DNA of 55,007 nucleotides, from positions 1 to 55,007 of the forward strand of contig NZ_JAEDCO010000007.1 in NCBI RefSeq assembly GCF_016294135.1, in the 5' to 3' direction. This DNA comes from Methanobrevibacter ruminantium (GTDB lineage Archaea; Methanobacteriota; Methanobacteria; Methanobacteriales; Methanobacteriaceae). Numbering within the stretch: the stretch's first letter is position 1; each line of letters begins with the position of its first letter. Positions 26,776 through 35,809 of this stretch are shown one piece after another. Below the pieces are notes generated by a model. It was not told the DNA's origin. It made no database searches and was given only the letters and a program-made list of their open reading frames with translations. The position numbers and the translations under genes were made by a program.

Positions 26776-27702
26776 TTAACAGAATTCAATGGTACTAGGT
26801 GGCTTGTCACTAATGGATAAAGCGACATGGGTAACTTCAGAAACTTCAGAAGTGATTCTTCTGGAAATGGTTCTGATTACATCCCAAGGCATTTCAGGAA
26901 CAGTTGCAGTCATTGCGTCAATAGAACTGATTAATCTGATTACAATAAGATAACCGAAGTCCCTTTCATCACCTTTTACACCAGTTACCTTAGTGTCAGT
27001 AAGTACAGCGAAATATTGCCATAATTCCTTATCTAAGCCAGCTTTTTCCACTTCTTCTCTTACAATAGCATCTGCAGCTCTGCAAACAGCTAAATTATCT
27101 CTTGTTAAAGCTCCAACAACTCTTACACCAAGTCCAGGACCTGGGAAAGGTTGTCTTTGTACAATGCTGTCTGGAAGACCTAATTCAGTACCGACTTCTC
27201 TTACTTCATCTTTATATAAGTCTCTTACAGGTTCAACTACTTTTAAAACCATACCGCTTGGCAATGCCATGTTGTGGTGAGTCTTGATTTCTCCTTCAGT
27301 TTCAATCCAATCAGGAGCAATGGTACCTTGAACCAAGTATTTAGCGTCAACTGCTTGTGCTTCTCTTTCAAAGACTTCAATGAATACTCTTCCAATGATT
27401 TTCCTTTTCTCTTCAGGGTCATCTACACCTTCAAGTTCGGATAAAAATTCATCAGATGCATCAACATACTTGAAGTTTAATCTTTCTTCGAAAACTGCAC
27501 AAACCTGTTCTGCTTCTCCTTCTCTAAGCAATCCATGGTTAACGAATATTGCAGTCAAATTGTCACCAATAGCTTCTTGGGTAAGAACTGAACAGACAGA
27601 ACTGTCAACTCCACCGGATAATGCTATAATAGTTTTTTCATCACCAATTTCTTCTTTGATTTTACGAGTAGCATCTTCAATAAATTCTTTTGGGTTTAAC
27701 AT
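26776..27702 (-). CDS. guaAB: GMP synthase subunit B (ATP pyrophosphatase)
   Basis: The 308-residue protein carries the PP-loop SGGVDSS at about 26-32 and the family segments GTIAPDWIE, RQPFPGPGLGVRV and SEVTHVALSISDKPPSTIEF at the C-terminus. It adenylates XMP and uses ammonia from the glutaminase subunit to make GMP. In many archaea GMP synthase is split, and the partner is at 28109-28678. An 80-residue unknown gene lies between the two. Confidence 0.93.
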   Translation of the reverse strand: MLNPKEFIEDATRKIKEEIGDEKTIIALSGGVDSSVCSVLTQEAIGDNLTAIFVNHGLLREGEAEQVCAVFEERLNFKYVDASDEFLSELEGVDDPEEKRKIIGRVFIEVFEREAQAVDAKYLVQGTIAPDWIETEGEIKTHHNMALPSGMVLKVVEPVRDLYKDEVREVGTELGLPDSIVQRQPFPGPGLGVRVVGALTRDNLAVCRAADAIVREEVEKAGLDKELWQYFAVLTDTKVTGVKGDERDFGYLIVIRLISSIDAMTATVPEMPWDVIRTISRRITSEVSEVTHVALSISDKPPSTIEFC

Positions 27703-27802
27703 AAAAATACCTTAAAAAATTATTTAAAAATTATTGTTCCAATAAAGCTTCTTTCAATGAATATAATTGAAATTATGAAAAATATTATGTAAATTCTTGG
27801 AT

Positions 27803-28045
27803 TTATTCAAAATCTTCGATAAATTCCATAATGATAGCTTCTAAACCTTCGTCTTTGCCATCCATTACAGCATCCATCATGTCTTCGTATTTGACATATT
27901 TTTCAATTTTAATAGCTTTTTCACCAATGCCAGTTATTCTGAAATCTTGTTCACCATCACCAATAGGAATGCTAATGGTTTTGAATTTTAAGTTAGCTTT
28001 ATTGTCAATTGCTTTTTTCTTAAAGTCATCTAAATTATCAAACAT
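27803..28045 (-). CDS. Small acidic protein between the GMP synthase subunits
   Basis: The 80-residue soluble protein has a pattern of short beta strands (KFKTISIPIGDGEQDFRITG) followed by an acidic helix ending EAIIMEFIEDFE. No family is recognised. It is on the same strand as and between the two GMP synthase genes, with gaps of about 63 and 100 bases, so co-expression is likely. A start codon and a purine-rich AAGGGTTGAT before it support real translation. Confidence 0.6.
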   Translation of the reverse strand: MFDNLDDFKKKAIDNKANLKFKTISIPIGDGEQDFRITGIGEKAIKIEKYVKYEDMMDAVMDGKDEGLEAIIMEFIEDFE

Positions 28046-28108
28046 CTTATCAACCCTTTTTTAAATTTAAAATTAATAATAAATATAATAACTCTTTTTA
28101 TTTTTAAT

Positions 28109-28678
28109 TTATCCATTTTTATAATTCTGACAAATCTCATAAAAATTCTTAAAGATGAATTCTCCTTTAGGAGTGTGATGAACTTCTGGATGGAATTGAA
28201 TTCCATAAATCTCTTTTTCCTTATGTTTCATAGCTTCTATATCACAAAGAGAGGAACTTGCAATTATGTCAAATTCTTCAGGAAGAGTGTGAACTTCATC
28301 TTTATGAGAGCTCCAAACGTCAAGTGGAGATTCAAGTCCTTTAAAGAGACTGGAAGTATCTAAAAGATTAATTTTTACTTGAGCATAACTTTCAGTGTCT
28401 GAAGTGGAGACTTCACCACCAAAGGTTTTAGCTATTAACTGATGACCTAAACAAATGCCAAGAATAGGAATATCAAAGTGCTTGATGAATTCTGGAGCAT
28501 TTCCCACATCATCAATGGAAGGACCTCCACCTAAAATCAAGCCGATAGGCTCTTTTGATTCAATCTCTTCAATGGATAGTTGATTGCTAACCAATTGAGA
28601 AGGAATCTTAAGATACTGTAAGCTTCTTTGGATTCTGTGGTTGTATTGTCCCTTGTTATTAATAACTAAAATTGTCAT
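28109..28678 (-). CDS. guaAA: GMP synthase subunit A (glutamine amidotransferase)
   Basis: This class I glutamine amidotransferase has the catalytic Cys in GICLGHQL at about residue 76 and the His/Glu pair in FHPEVHHT at about 165. It releases ammonia for the PP-loop subunit encoded downstream. The open frame extends to 28696, but MTILVINNKGQ at 28678 fits the family N-terminus and has GAGAGAT upstream. The length of about 189 is normal. Confidence 0.92.
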   Translation of the reverse strand: MTILVINNKGQYNHRIQRSLQYLKIPSQLVSNQLSIEEIESKEPIGLILGGGPSIDDVGNAPEFIKHFDIPILGICLGHQLIAKTFGGEVSTSDTESYAQVKINLLDTSSLFKGLESPLDVWSSHKDEVHTLPEEFDIIASSSLCDIEAMKHKEKEIYGIQFHPEVHHTPKGEFIFKNFYEICQNYKNG

Positions 28679-28887
28679 ATAATCTCTCAAAATCATTTTT
28701 TTTACGAATAAATTCCTTATAATATTACATTAAAAGCTAAAAATTAAATGCATATATAATGTATAATATTATATTAATTTAATATATATTTAATATAATA
28801 TATAAATTTATTACATTAACTTACCATATTAAGATAAATTAAACAACTTAAATAAATTTAAATAGTATTAAAAGATAAATAAGAACT

Positions 28888-29034
28888 ATGAAAATCGATG
28901 AATTAATAACCTATTTAATAATTATTATAGTTGTAGCAGCTTTAATTAAAGTGTTTGCATGGTTATTACCTATCTTTGTTGTATTGGCAATAGCCTATGT
29001 ATTATATGTATTCATTACTGAAAAAGAATATTAA
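28888..29034 (+). CDS. 48-residue two-helix membrane protein
   Basis: The short frame from ATG 28888 to TAA 29034 encodes a protein that is almost entirely hydrophobic, with helices at about 6-22 and 24-43, the short polar start MKIDEL and end ITEKEY. It stands alone between divergent guaA and the adhesin-like gene. Clear codon structure and sharply bounded hydrophobicity in an AT-rich gap support a real gene. Function not recognised. Confidence 0.5.
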   Translation: MKIDELITYLIIIIVVAALIKVFAWLLPIFVVLAIAYVLYVFITEKEY

Positions 29035-29153
29035 CTTTAGATATTATATCTTAGTTATTTCATTTTCATCTATCTTTTTTTATTTTTTGATTAATGATTA
29101 TTTTTAAAATTAGGTTAATTAAAATCAGACTTATTAGAATTATTTAAACTCCC

Positions 29154-29160
29154 AAGGAGG
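29154..29160 (+). promoter_or_regulatory. Strong ribosome-binding site of the adhesin-like gene
   Basis: AGGAGGT lies six bases before ATG 29167, one of the strongest matches to the 16S 3' end in the window. Confidence 0.7.
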
Positions 29161-29166
29161 TATTAA

Positions 29167-30604
29167 ATGAATAAAAAAACGTTCAGATATTTTTGCGCTA
29201 TTTTGATTTTTCTTTTCATAATTAACATAGGCATGATATCTGCAAGTGAAATAGATCAAAGCACAGATGCTTTTTCAAATCAAATTTTAAGTGACAACTC
29301 TGGAGTGGATGAGGTTCTCACAGATAATCCGGAAGGATGCTCCACAGAGATAATTCATGAGGAGACAGAAACCACAGGAGACAATAACAATTCAAGCCCT
29401 GAAATTACAGATCCAACTGAACCGATAGTAGATGAACCTCAGGAAGTGATATTGGAAAAAACATCCATAAGCTCTGCAGATTATGTCATAAAGAACAATT
29501 ATTTAAATGTTTATTTGAAAGACAGTTCCAAAAATGCCATTGCAAATCAGGAAGTTACACTTACAATTAATGGAAAGACCCTTTCTGCAATTACCAATAG
29601 CAATGGAGTATGTAAATTCAATATTACAAATGCAGCTAAAACATATTCTGTGACATTGAATTTTGAAGGGGATGACAAATACGAGTCCTCAACAAAAACA
29701 TTGAATTTAAGAGTTATTGCAAAGCCAATCTATACAAAAATGACCATTGCACAATATGGAATCTTTAGAGGCAATTGCTTGAATGTTTACTTGAAAACAA
29801 CTGCAGGCAAGGCAATAGCTAATCAAACCATTAAAATTACAATCAATGGAAAAAACCTATACAAGAATAACAAAAAAGAACGGTTTAGCTAAATTGAAAA
29901 TCAGCTTAAGGTCTAACATTTATAGCGTTACCATCAAGTATGCTGGAAAAGGCAATTACATGCCTGTAAGCAAAAGCACTAAAGTAAATGTGCTTACAAG
30001 CAAACTTATAGGAAAAACCAGCTATGGAAAGGTATACTTCATTGGACCTATTGGAAACCGCAGCTCAAAAGTAAAAATAGCTTATGTTGTTGGATTGCAT
30101 TCAATGGAACATCAAATTCATGATTCACTTTATAAAATCATAAAAAATAAAGTAGTGATGAATTATAAGTATTATGTTTATAGAATCGTTTTAACCAATA
30201 AGAAAGGATCATATTCCACCTTAAGAATGAGAGGTCAAAAGCTTGCTAAGAACTATATAGTTCCTCATGCAAAAAAGCAAAACTTTGATTTGGTGGCTGA
30301 CATTCATTCCACATCTGGAATAAGCTATAAGCAAACTTACTTTATACATGTTCCAAAGAATCAGCATACTCCTTCAATGAAATTGGCTAAAAAGACCATT
30401 AAAATAATTAAATCTATTGAGAAAAACTCTAAGATGCTATATTGGTCTCCTCCAACTCAAACAAGTCCTCCTTATATCCACTTACCATTGATTAAGGCAG
30501 GAACACCTACATTTGTATTTGAGACTTGGAGCTATGAGAAAAAATCTCAAACTGATAAAAGAGCTAAAATATTAATACAAGCAATAGATAAGGTATTTGA
30601 TTAG
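29167..30604 (+). pseudogene. Adhesin-like secreted protein with Ig-like repeats and C-terminal hydrolase-like domain, frameshifted
   Basis: Two overlapping frames (29167-29892 and a frame open to 30604) together encode one protein. A signal peptide (residues 1-26) is followed by an acidic Thr/Glu linker and two Ig-like repeats (about 95-175 and 180-270). Repeat one has INGKTLSAITNSNG. The second aligns as INGKTYTRITKKNG only if one A is removed from the six-A tract at 29850-29855. The C-terminal 200 residues hold GLHSMEHQIHD, DIHSTSG and a late FETWSYE, a His/Glu arrangement like M14-type zinc peptidases. This domain also ends other Methanobrevibacter adhesin-like proteins. The break may be a true mutation, slippage, or a sequence error. 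Confidence 0.75.
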
Positions 30605-30713
30605 ATAATTAAATATCTTATTTTATTTTTTTTGAATAAAAATAATTATTCGTTGAAATACGAATGAAAAATAATTTTAAAAAAATATTAAATAAAAAAG
30701 ATTATTAAAAAAT

Positions 30714-30757
30714 TAAATTAAAACTAAATTAAAACTAAATTAAAATTAAATTAAAAA
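30714..30757. repeat. Four tandem copies of an 11-bp AT repeat
   Basis: TAAATTAAAAC occurs four times in a row (from 30714), the third and fourth copies differing only in the last base. It lies between the convergent adhesin-like and trxB genes, in a region otherwise filled with A runs. Confidence 0.7.
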
Positions 30758-30795
30758 AATAAAAAATAAAAAATAAAAAATATATAAAAAAAGAA

Positions 30796-31737
30796 TTATT
30801 GAAGATTTAAATAATTATAAGCAGAAATAGCAGCTACTGCACCTTCTCCACAAGCTACAATCCACTGTTTTACACCACCAGTAATATCTCCCGCAGAATA
30901 AACTCCTTCTACATTGGTAGCCTGATTCTTGTCAGTAATTATGTAACCGTTCTCATCCAAATCCACTCCTAATTCCTTAGCCAATACATTGGAAGGATCA
31001 TCACCAATAGCTACAAAGACAGCATCTGTTTTATAATCCTCTTCTTTGCCATTTCTTAAAAGAGTTACTGAATCAACAGCCATATCTCCTTTAATCTCTT
31101 CGATAGTTGAATTCCAAAGAACTTCAATATCATTTTCCTTCAAAGCATTTTGGAGGTGATGCTCACATCTCAATTCATCTCTTCTGTGAACCAATTTAAC
31201 ATTGCAACCAAGGTTCTTAAGGTATAATGCCTCTTGAGCAGCACTGTTTCCGCCACCTACCATAAGAACATCCCTTCCAATGAAAAACATTCCATCACAG
31301 GTTGCACAGTATGCCACTCCACGACCTAAAAACTCTTCTTCACCTGGAACATTCAAATGCCTATGGCTTGATCCAGTAGCAAAAATGATTGTTTTGGTGA
31401 AGAATTCATTTTCACCTGCATCATCAGATGTCATCAATAAAGGAGAATTCTTAGTCTTTAGATTAAAGCCACCTTCTGTTTTTTCAATTGATTCAATTAC
31501 TGTGTTTTCCAAGATTTCACAATAATTTTCACTTTGAGCCTTCATCTTTTGAATGAGTTCCATTCCAGCAATCAAGTCAAAACCAGGATAATTCTGCATC
31601 ATAGGGACTTCCAAACCTAATCCTCCAGCCATTCCTTTATCAATGACTAAAGTTTTTGAGTTTTGTCTTCCAGCATACATTCCTGCAGTCAATCCTGCTG
31701 GACCTGCACCAATAATTACAATGTCATAATTCTCCAT
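30796..31737 (-). CDS. trxB: Thioredoxin reductase
   Basis: This is a flavoprotein of about 313 residues. The FAD motif GAGPAGL is at the N-terminus, the redox-active CATC is in YCATCDG at about 145, the second dinucleotide motif is VGGGNSAAQEA and the C-terminal FAD motif is GVYSAGDI. It reduces thioredoxin or a related protein. The dinucleotide donor is uncertain, as some methanogen homologs use F420H2 instead of NADPH. ATG 31737 is preferred over a GTG nine bases upstream, because that GTG is part of the AGGTG ribosome-binding site. Confidence 0.9.
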   Translation of the reverse strand: MENYDIVIIGAGPAGLTAGMYAGRQNSKTLVIDKGMAGGLGLEVPMMQNYPGFDLIAGMELIQKMKAQSENYCEILENTVIESIEKTEGGFNLKTKNSPLLMTSDDAGENEFFTKTIIFATGSSHRHLNVPGEEEFLGRGVAYCATCDGMFFIGRDVLMVGGGNSAAQEALYLKNLGCNVKLVHRRDELRCEHHLQNALKENDIEVLWNSTIEEIKGDMAVDSVTLLRNGKEEDYKTDAVFVAIGDDPSNVLAKELGVDLDENGYIITDKNQATNVEGVYSAGDITGGVKQWIVACGEGAVAAISAYNYLNLQ

Positions 31738-31857
31738 ATTACACACCTAATAAATATGAATAAATTTTTTAAAAATGGACTATTTTCTAAAATATGAATT
31801 TGAAGTTTTTAAAAATTGACAAGAATTTATTTTAAAAAAATAAAATAGAATCAAAAT

Positions 31858-33795
31858 CTATAATAGATTTTGAATCTCTTCTCTTACAATTTTATTCACT
31901 AAACTACCATCTGCTTTTCCTTTAAGCTTTTTCATACTCATTCCCATTAAAGGGCCCATAGCACCCATTTGACGTTCCTTGATCATGGATTCATTTTGAG
32001 TAGCTATTTCATGGATAATATCTCTAACTGCATCTTCACTTAGAAGAGTTAAATTAGCTTCTTCAGCAATTTCTGCTACATCAGCATCTGGTTTTTTGCT
32101 AACTGCAACCATCAAGTCTTTTATAGCATCCTTAGAGATTTTTCCTTCTTCAAGAAGTGAGAAGACTTCAACCAATTTTTCCTCATCAAAGATTGAAACA
32201 TCTATTCCCTCTCTTCTTAAATCCCTTAAATCTGAAACAAGTACAGAAGCAACAGTTGTTGGATCAACTTTAACCTTGCTTAATAATGATTCGAAAGTGT
32301 CTTCAAGCAATCTTCTAACGATTTGGCTTGCTAAATCTTCACTGAGCTTGTATTCTGCCTTGATTCTTTCCTTCTTCTCATCAGGAAGTTCCGGAAGGTT
32401 GTTTTTAATAGGTTCAACCATATCATCAGTGATTTGGAACAATGGAATGTCAGTTTCAAGATACATTCTGTTTGCAGTTGGAAGAGGTCTCATGTATTCT
32501 GTATTTCCATCATCCAATGCTTTTCTTGTCTCTTCAACAACACCGTCAAATGCCATGTTTGCTCTTCTGATGACTTCATTCAATGCATTAACTGCAACAT
32601 CCTCATCGTGAGCTACAATGATTATTGCATCTTGAGGACCTATTTTAAGGAACTCTTTCATAGCATTGACTTCATCTTCTTGAATACCGTATGCAGGCAA
32701 TTCATCTGTGTGGAAAAGTCCTGAAACACCCATCTTTTTAGCATAGCTGGACAATTCAGTACCAAATCTTCTGCCTGGCTGAATCTCTTTACCGATAAGA
32801 CCATCAAATCCTCTTAAGATAATACCTTTAATGCATGCTGCAGAGGATAAAATCTTAGATGAAGTGTCTTTGAATACTTCATCAAGGTCGTAAATGGTAT
32901 CTTCAACACTTGCATCTCTTTTTATGAGTTCATCTTTAATGTCTGCAAGTGCCAATTGCCTTTGAACTTCCCTTTCTACAATTTCAGGCATTAAATCAAG
33001 GTCCTGTACACCTTTGATTTCTACCCTTGCACCTCTTGTAATGGAGATGTTTACATCCTGACGGATAGTACCGATTCCTCTTTTTACATTAGTGCTTCTT
33101 AAGACCTGACCAATCATATAAGCAACTTCTTTTATTTGCTCTGGATGGTGCATGGAAGGATCTGTAGTGATTTCTGCAAGAGGAATTCCTAATCTGTCAA
33201 GACGGAATTCAGTAAATTCATCATCTGAATCTATCCTTCTTGCTGCATCCTCTTCAAGCCCTAATGATTCAATAGCCACTCTTCCATATGGAGTGTCTAG
33301 GTAACCGTCAGTTGCTGCAAGACCGGTTCTTTGGAAACCTCCAGTGTTACTTCCATCAATTACCTGTTTTCTCATTGTATGGAATTCATCCACCATTCTC
33401 ATGTTTAAAAGTGAAGCGATAGTAATACAAATATCCAATGCTTCCCTATTCAATGCATGAGGAGGTTCATCATCAGTTTCAACAAGACAAGTGTGATTGT
33501 TGAATGACTCATACTTAAAGGTCATGTCCCTTAAGGATTCTTGCAAAGCAGCCCTGTCTATTTGACCTAATTCACTTTGAGTTGGCCTTAAGTTTCTTAT
33601 GATTCCATCATCAAATTCATCATCAATAAGTTCAGTTGAACATGGACAGAAAAGCTTATGCTTTGTATTCAATTGTTGGTGAATTTCTAAACCCATCATA
33701 AGTCCAAGCTCTTTCCAATTTCTTTCAATCTTAGGAGTTTCAGACTTATTGTTTTTGTTTCCTTTGTTTCCTTTTTTAGATTTGTTTTTAGCCAT
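31858..33795 (-). CDS. gatE: Glu-tRNA(Gln) amidotransferase subunit E
   Basis: The 645-residue protein is the archaeal-specific GatE, which binds tRNA(Gln) and phosphorylates the misacylated glutamate. Visible landmarks are MGLEIHQQLNTKHKLFCPC near residue 35, the zinc-type Cys residues, ETDDEPPHALNREALD, the AspRS-like insert in the middle and a YqeY-like helical tail ending in MGAMGPLMGMSMKKLKGKAD. A Lys-rich lead of about 24 residues is extra. It follows gatD by 11 bases, so both subunits are made together. Confidence 0.93.
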   Translation of the reverse strand: MAKNKSKKGNKGNKNNKSETPKIERNWKELGLMMGLEIHQQLNTKHKLFCPCSTELIDDEFDDGIIRNLRPTQSELGQIDRAALQESLRDMTFKYESFNNHTCLVETDDEPPHALNREALDICITIASLLNMRMVDEFHTMRKQVIDGSNTGGFQRTGLAATDGYLDTPYGRVAIESLGLEEDAARRIDSDDEFTEFRLDRLGIPLAEITTDPSMHHPEQIKEVAYMIGQVLRSTNVKRGIGTIRQDVNISITRGARVEIKGVQDLDLMPEIVEREVQRQLALADIKDELIKRDASVEDTIYDLDEVFKDTSSKILSSAACIKGIILRGFDGLIGKEIQPGRRFGTELSSYAKKMGVSGLFHTDELPAYGIQEDEVNAMKEFLKIGPQDAIIIVAHDEDVAVNALNEVIRRANMAFDGVVEETRKALDDGNTEYMRPLPTANRMYLETDIPLFQITDDMVEPIKNNLPELPDEKKERIKAEYKLSEDLASQIVRRLLEDTFESLLSKVKVDPTTVASVLVSDLRDLRREGIDVSIFDEEKLVEVFSLLEEGKISKDAIKDLMVAVSKKPDADVAEIAEEANLTLLSEDAVRDIIHEIATQNESMIKERQMGAMGPLMGMSMKKLKGKADGSLVNKIVREEIQNLL

Positions 33796-33806
33796 TTTCT
33801 ACCCTC

Positions 33807-35114
33807 CTAATTCAAGAAATATTTAAGTGAAGAACTTTCATTCAATTCTCCAGCAACATTGGTTTGAATAATGTCTTTAACTTCATTTACATCTTCAGTC
33901 TGTCCTAAAGCCCATGCCAATTTCACATAAGCGGTTTCAGGAGTCATGTCCATACCGGAAATTACACCAGCATCCTGCAACAGTCTTCCTGTACTGTAAA
34001 CATTCATGTTTATTGTACCATATAAGCATTGGGAAGTCATTACAACTGGGATGCCATCATCGTTAGCTCTTTGAAGTGCATCAACCATATAATCAGGAAC
34101 ATGTCCAAGACCGGTTCCTTCTATAAGCAAACCTTTGTATCCTTTGTCAATGTGATAATCAATTATGTCAGACTTGATCCCTGGGAATGATTTGATTAAA
34201 GCAACCTTGCTTTCAATAGCTGTATTCAATTCCAATTCATTTTCTCCACGTTTTGTATATGGGAGATTGACTGATTTCACTTTACCGTCTCTTAAAATAG
34301 CTATTGGCTCACTATCGATGCTTCTGAAAGTGTCCCTTCTGCTTGTGTGCATCTTGCGCACTTTAGTTCCCTTATGAAGTGCACAGTCACCGTCATTCAA
34401 TGTGTTGTGCATCAATACTGTAACTTCTGCAATGTCGGACAATGCAGCTCCACATGAGTTGTAAATGTTCAGGAACGCATCTGTTGAAGGTCTGTCTGAA
34501 CTTCTTTGTGCACCAGTAATTACAATAGGAACAGGTGTTTTAATCATAAAGCTCAATGCCGCTGATGTGTAATGCATAGTGTCTGTACCATGAGCAATCA
34601 CTATTCCATCAGCACCGTTATTGATGTCATCAGCAATGGATTCTGCTGCTTTTACCCAATATTCTGGCTGCATATTTTCAGATAATATGTTATATAAAGC
34701 CTTTACATCATAATTTGCAAGGTCTAAAAGCTCGGGATTTGCTCTTAATAAGTCTTCTGCAGTGAATTTAGGATGTACAGCTCCAGTCTTGTAATCGATA
34801 ATTGAGGATACTGTACCACCAGTGGATATGATGGAGATGTTTTGTTTGTTAGGATCTTTTTCTATTTTATCTCCTTCAAAACCAATTTTTGGCTTGTCTC
34901 CCTTTTCAATAAGTTCTATGTTTGCAGATTCAATGTTTACTCCAACATTATATCCGCTGTCAAGTTTAATTACAATATAAGCATCTTTTGCATCTTCAGA
35001 TCTGTCAAGCAATATTCCCTCATAGGAAATATCTTCCTTTGTTACCTTTATTGTATCACCAATGGTAACATTAGCATTATCTAAAAACTCTTTGGAAATT
35101 TCTTTATAAGTCAT
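33807..35114 (-). CDS. gatD: Glu-tRNA(Gln) amidotransferase subunit D
   Basis: The 435-residue protein is the asparaginase-like glutaminase of the archaeal GatDE. After an N-terminal small domain of about 80 residues come ISTGGTVSS, with the first catalytic Thr, and AHGTDTMHYT, with the second Thr and Asp. ITGAQRSSDRPSTDA follows. It liberates ammonia for GatE. AAGAGGAATTAA precedes ATG 35114. The gene starts the gatD-gatE pair, and tRNA-Ala lies upstream on the same strand. Confidence 0.93.
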   Translation of the reverse strand: MTYKEISKEFLDNANVTIGDTIKVTKEDISYEGILLDRSEDAKDAYIVIKLDSGYNVGVNIESANIELIEKGDKPKIGFEGDKIEKDPNKQNISIISTGGTVSSIIDYKTGAVHPKFTAEDLLRANPELLDLANYDVKALYNILSENMQPEYWVKAAESIADDINNGADGIVIAHGTDTMHYTSAALSFMIKTPVPIVITGAQRSSDRPSTDAFLNIYNSCGAALSDIAEVTVLMHNTLNDGDCALHKGTKVRKMHTSRRDTFRSIDSEPIAILRDGKVKSVNLPYTKRGENELELNTAIESKVALIKSFPGIKSDIIDYHIDKGYKGLLIEGTGLGHVPDYMVDALQRANDDGIPVVMTSQCLYGTINMNVYSTGRLLQDAGVISGMDMTPETAYVKLAWALGQTEDVNEVKDIIQTNVAGELNESSSLKYFLN

Positions 35115-35337
35115 TTAATTCCTCTTAATCTTTTTGAATTATAATAATTATTATCATTAGAAATAGATTTCAAATCGTTTAAAAATCTATATTATATTAA
35201 ATTATATTTATTAAAGTATATAATATTTAGTTTATATTAAAAAAATGTTAAAAAAATTAGAAATAAAATAATAAAAATATAAAAATATAAAATTATGCTG
35301 AAAATATTAGAAAAATTTTAATAATTAAAATAAAAAG

Positions 35338-35410
<73 letters not shown>

Positions 35411-35476
35411 ACAATAGTTAATTAAATCCAATTAATTAAAATAATTAAAATAATTAAATTAAAAAAAGAATTAAAG

Positions 35477-35502
35477 AATTAAGTTTTTTAAAAAACTTAA
35501 TT
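35477..35502. repeat. Perfect 26-bp palindrome upstream of tRNA-Ala
   Basis: The arms AATTAAGTTTTTT and its exact complement meet without a spacer. It can be a dyad binding site or a terminator-like hairpin in either direction. It is the first of a series of inverted repeats that fill the gene-free interval 35411-35950. Confidence 0.7.
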
Positions 35503-35549
35503 GAAAACAAAATAAAAATAACAGTTACATCTATTATTTTATTGATACA

Positions 35550-35564
35550 TTGCACATTGTGCAA
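35550..35564. repeat. 15-bp near-perfect palindrome TTGCACA-T-TGTGCAA
   Basis: Seven-base arms TTGCACA and TGTGCAA flank one central base. Such compact dyads are typical of regulator binding sites. It directly precedes the four-way-junction element. Confidence 0.6.
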
Positions 35565-35567
35565 GAA

Positions 35568-35646
35568 AGTATTATTATATAGTGCTCATATATAATCGAG
35601 GATAATATCTCCCTCGTTTAGGAATATTAACATTCCTAAAAATACT
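35568..35646. ncRNA. Candidate structured RNA or DNA element: gap-free four-way junction
   Basis: Four stems follow each other with no unpaired base between them. The closing stem is AGTATT (35568-35573) with AATACT (35641-35646). The first hairpin has arms ATTATATA and TATATAAT (35574-35596, loop GTGCTCA). The second has CGAGG and CCTCG (35597-35616). The third has TTTAGGAAT and ATTCCTAAA (35617-35640, loop ATTAAC). The fit is symmetric enough to work on both strands, so the strand is undecided. No known RNA family is recognised. It could also be a cruciform-forming DNA site. Confidence 0.45.
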
Positions 35647-35695
35647 AGGAAACTAAAAGATACAGTCATAAACATTTAGCGACTCCATTTTTAAA

Positions 35696-35715
35696 GTTCT
35701 ATAGTGATATAGAAC
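35696..35715 (+). other. Hairpin with 8-bp stem and GTGA (GNRA) tetraloop
   Basis: GTTCTATA and TATAGAAC enclose GTGA. Read on the plus strand, the loop is a GNRA tetraloop, a favoured RNA motif. On the minus strand it would be TCAC, which is not. This is a small hint that the plus strand is the RNA strand of this region. Confidence 0.45.
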
Positions 35716-35728
35716 ATAATAATCATAC

Positions 35729-35755
35729 ATGATTTTCTTAAAATAAAAAAATCAT
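35729..35755. other. Inverted repeat ATGATTTT / AAAATCAT
   Basis: Eight-base arms at 35729-35736 and 35748-35755 with an 11-base loop. Being very AT-rich, it carries less weight than its neighbours. Confidence 0.4.
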
Positions 35756-35783
35756 ATATTATTTACTATTATAAAAAAACTGG

Positions 35784-35791
35784 TATATAAA
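35784..35791 (+). promoter_or_regulatory. Putative plus-strand TATA box before a long hairpin
   Basis: TATATAAA is a consensus-like box A. The predicted start near 35814 falls at the base of the 13-bp hairpin at 35810-35850, as if the hairpin were the 5' end of a short RNA. No reading frame follows on the plus strand. Confidence 0.35.
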
Positions 35792-35809
35792 TACATACTA
35801 TTTAATCCT

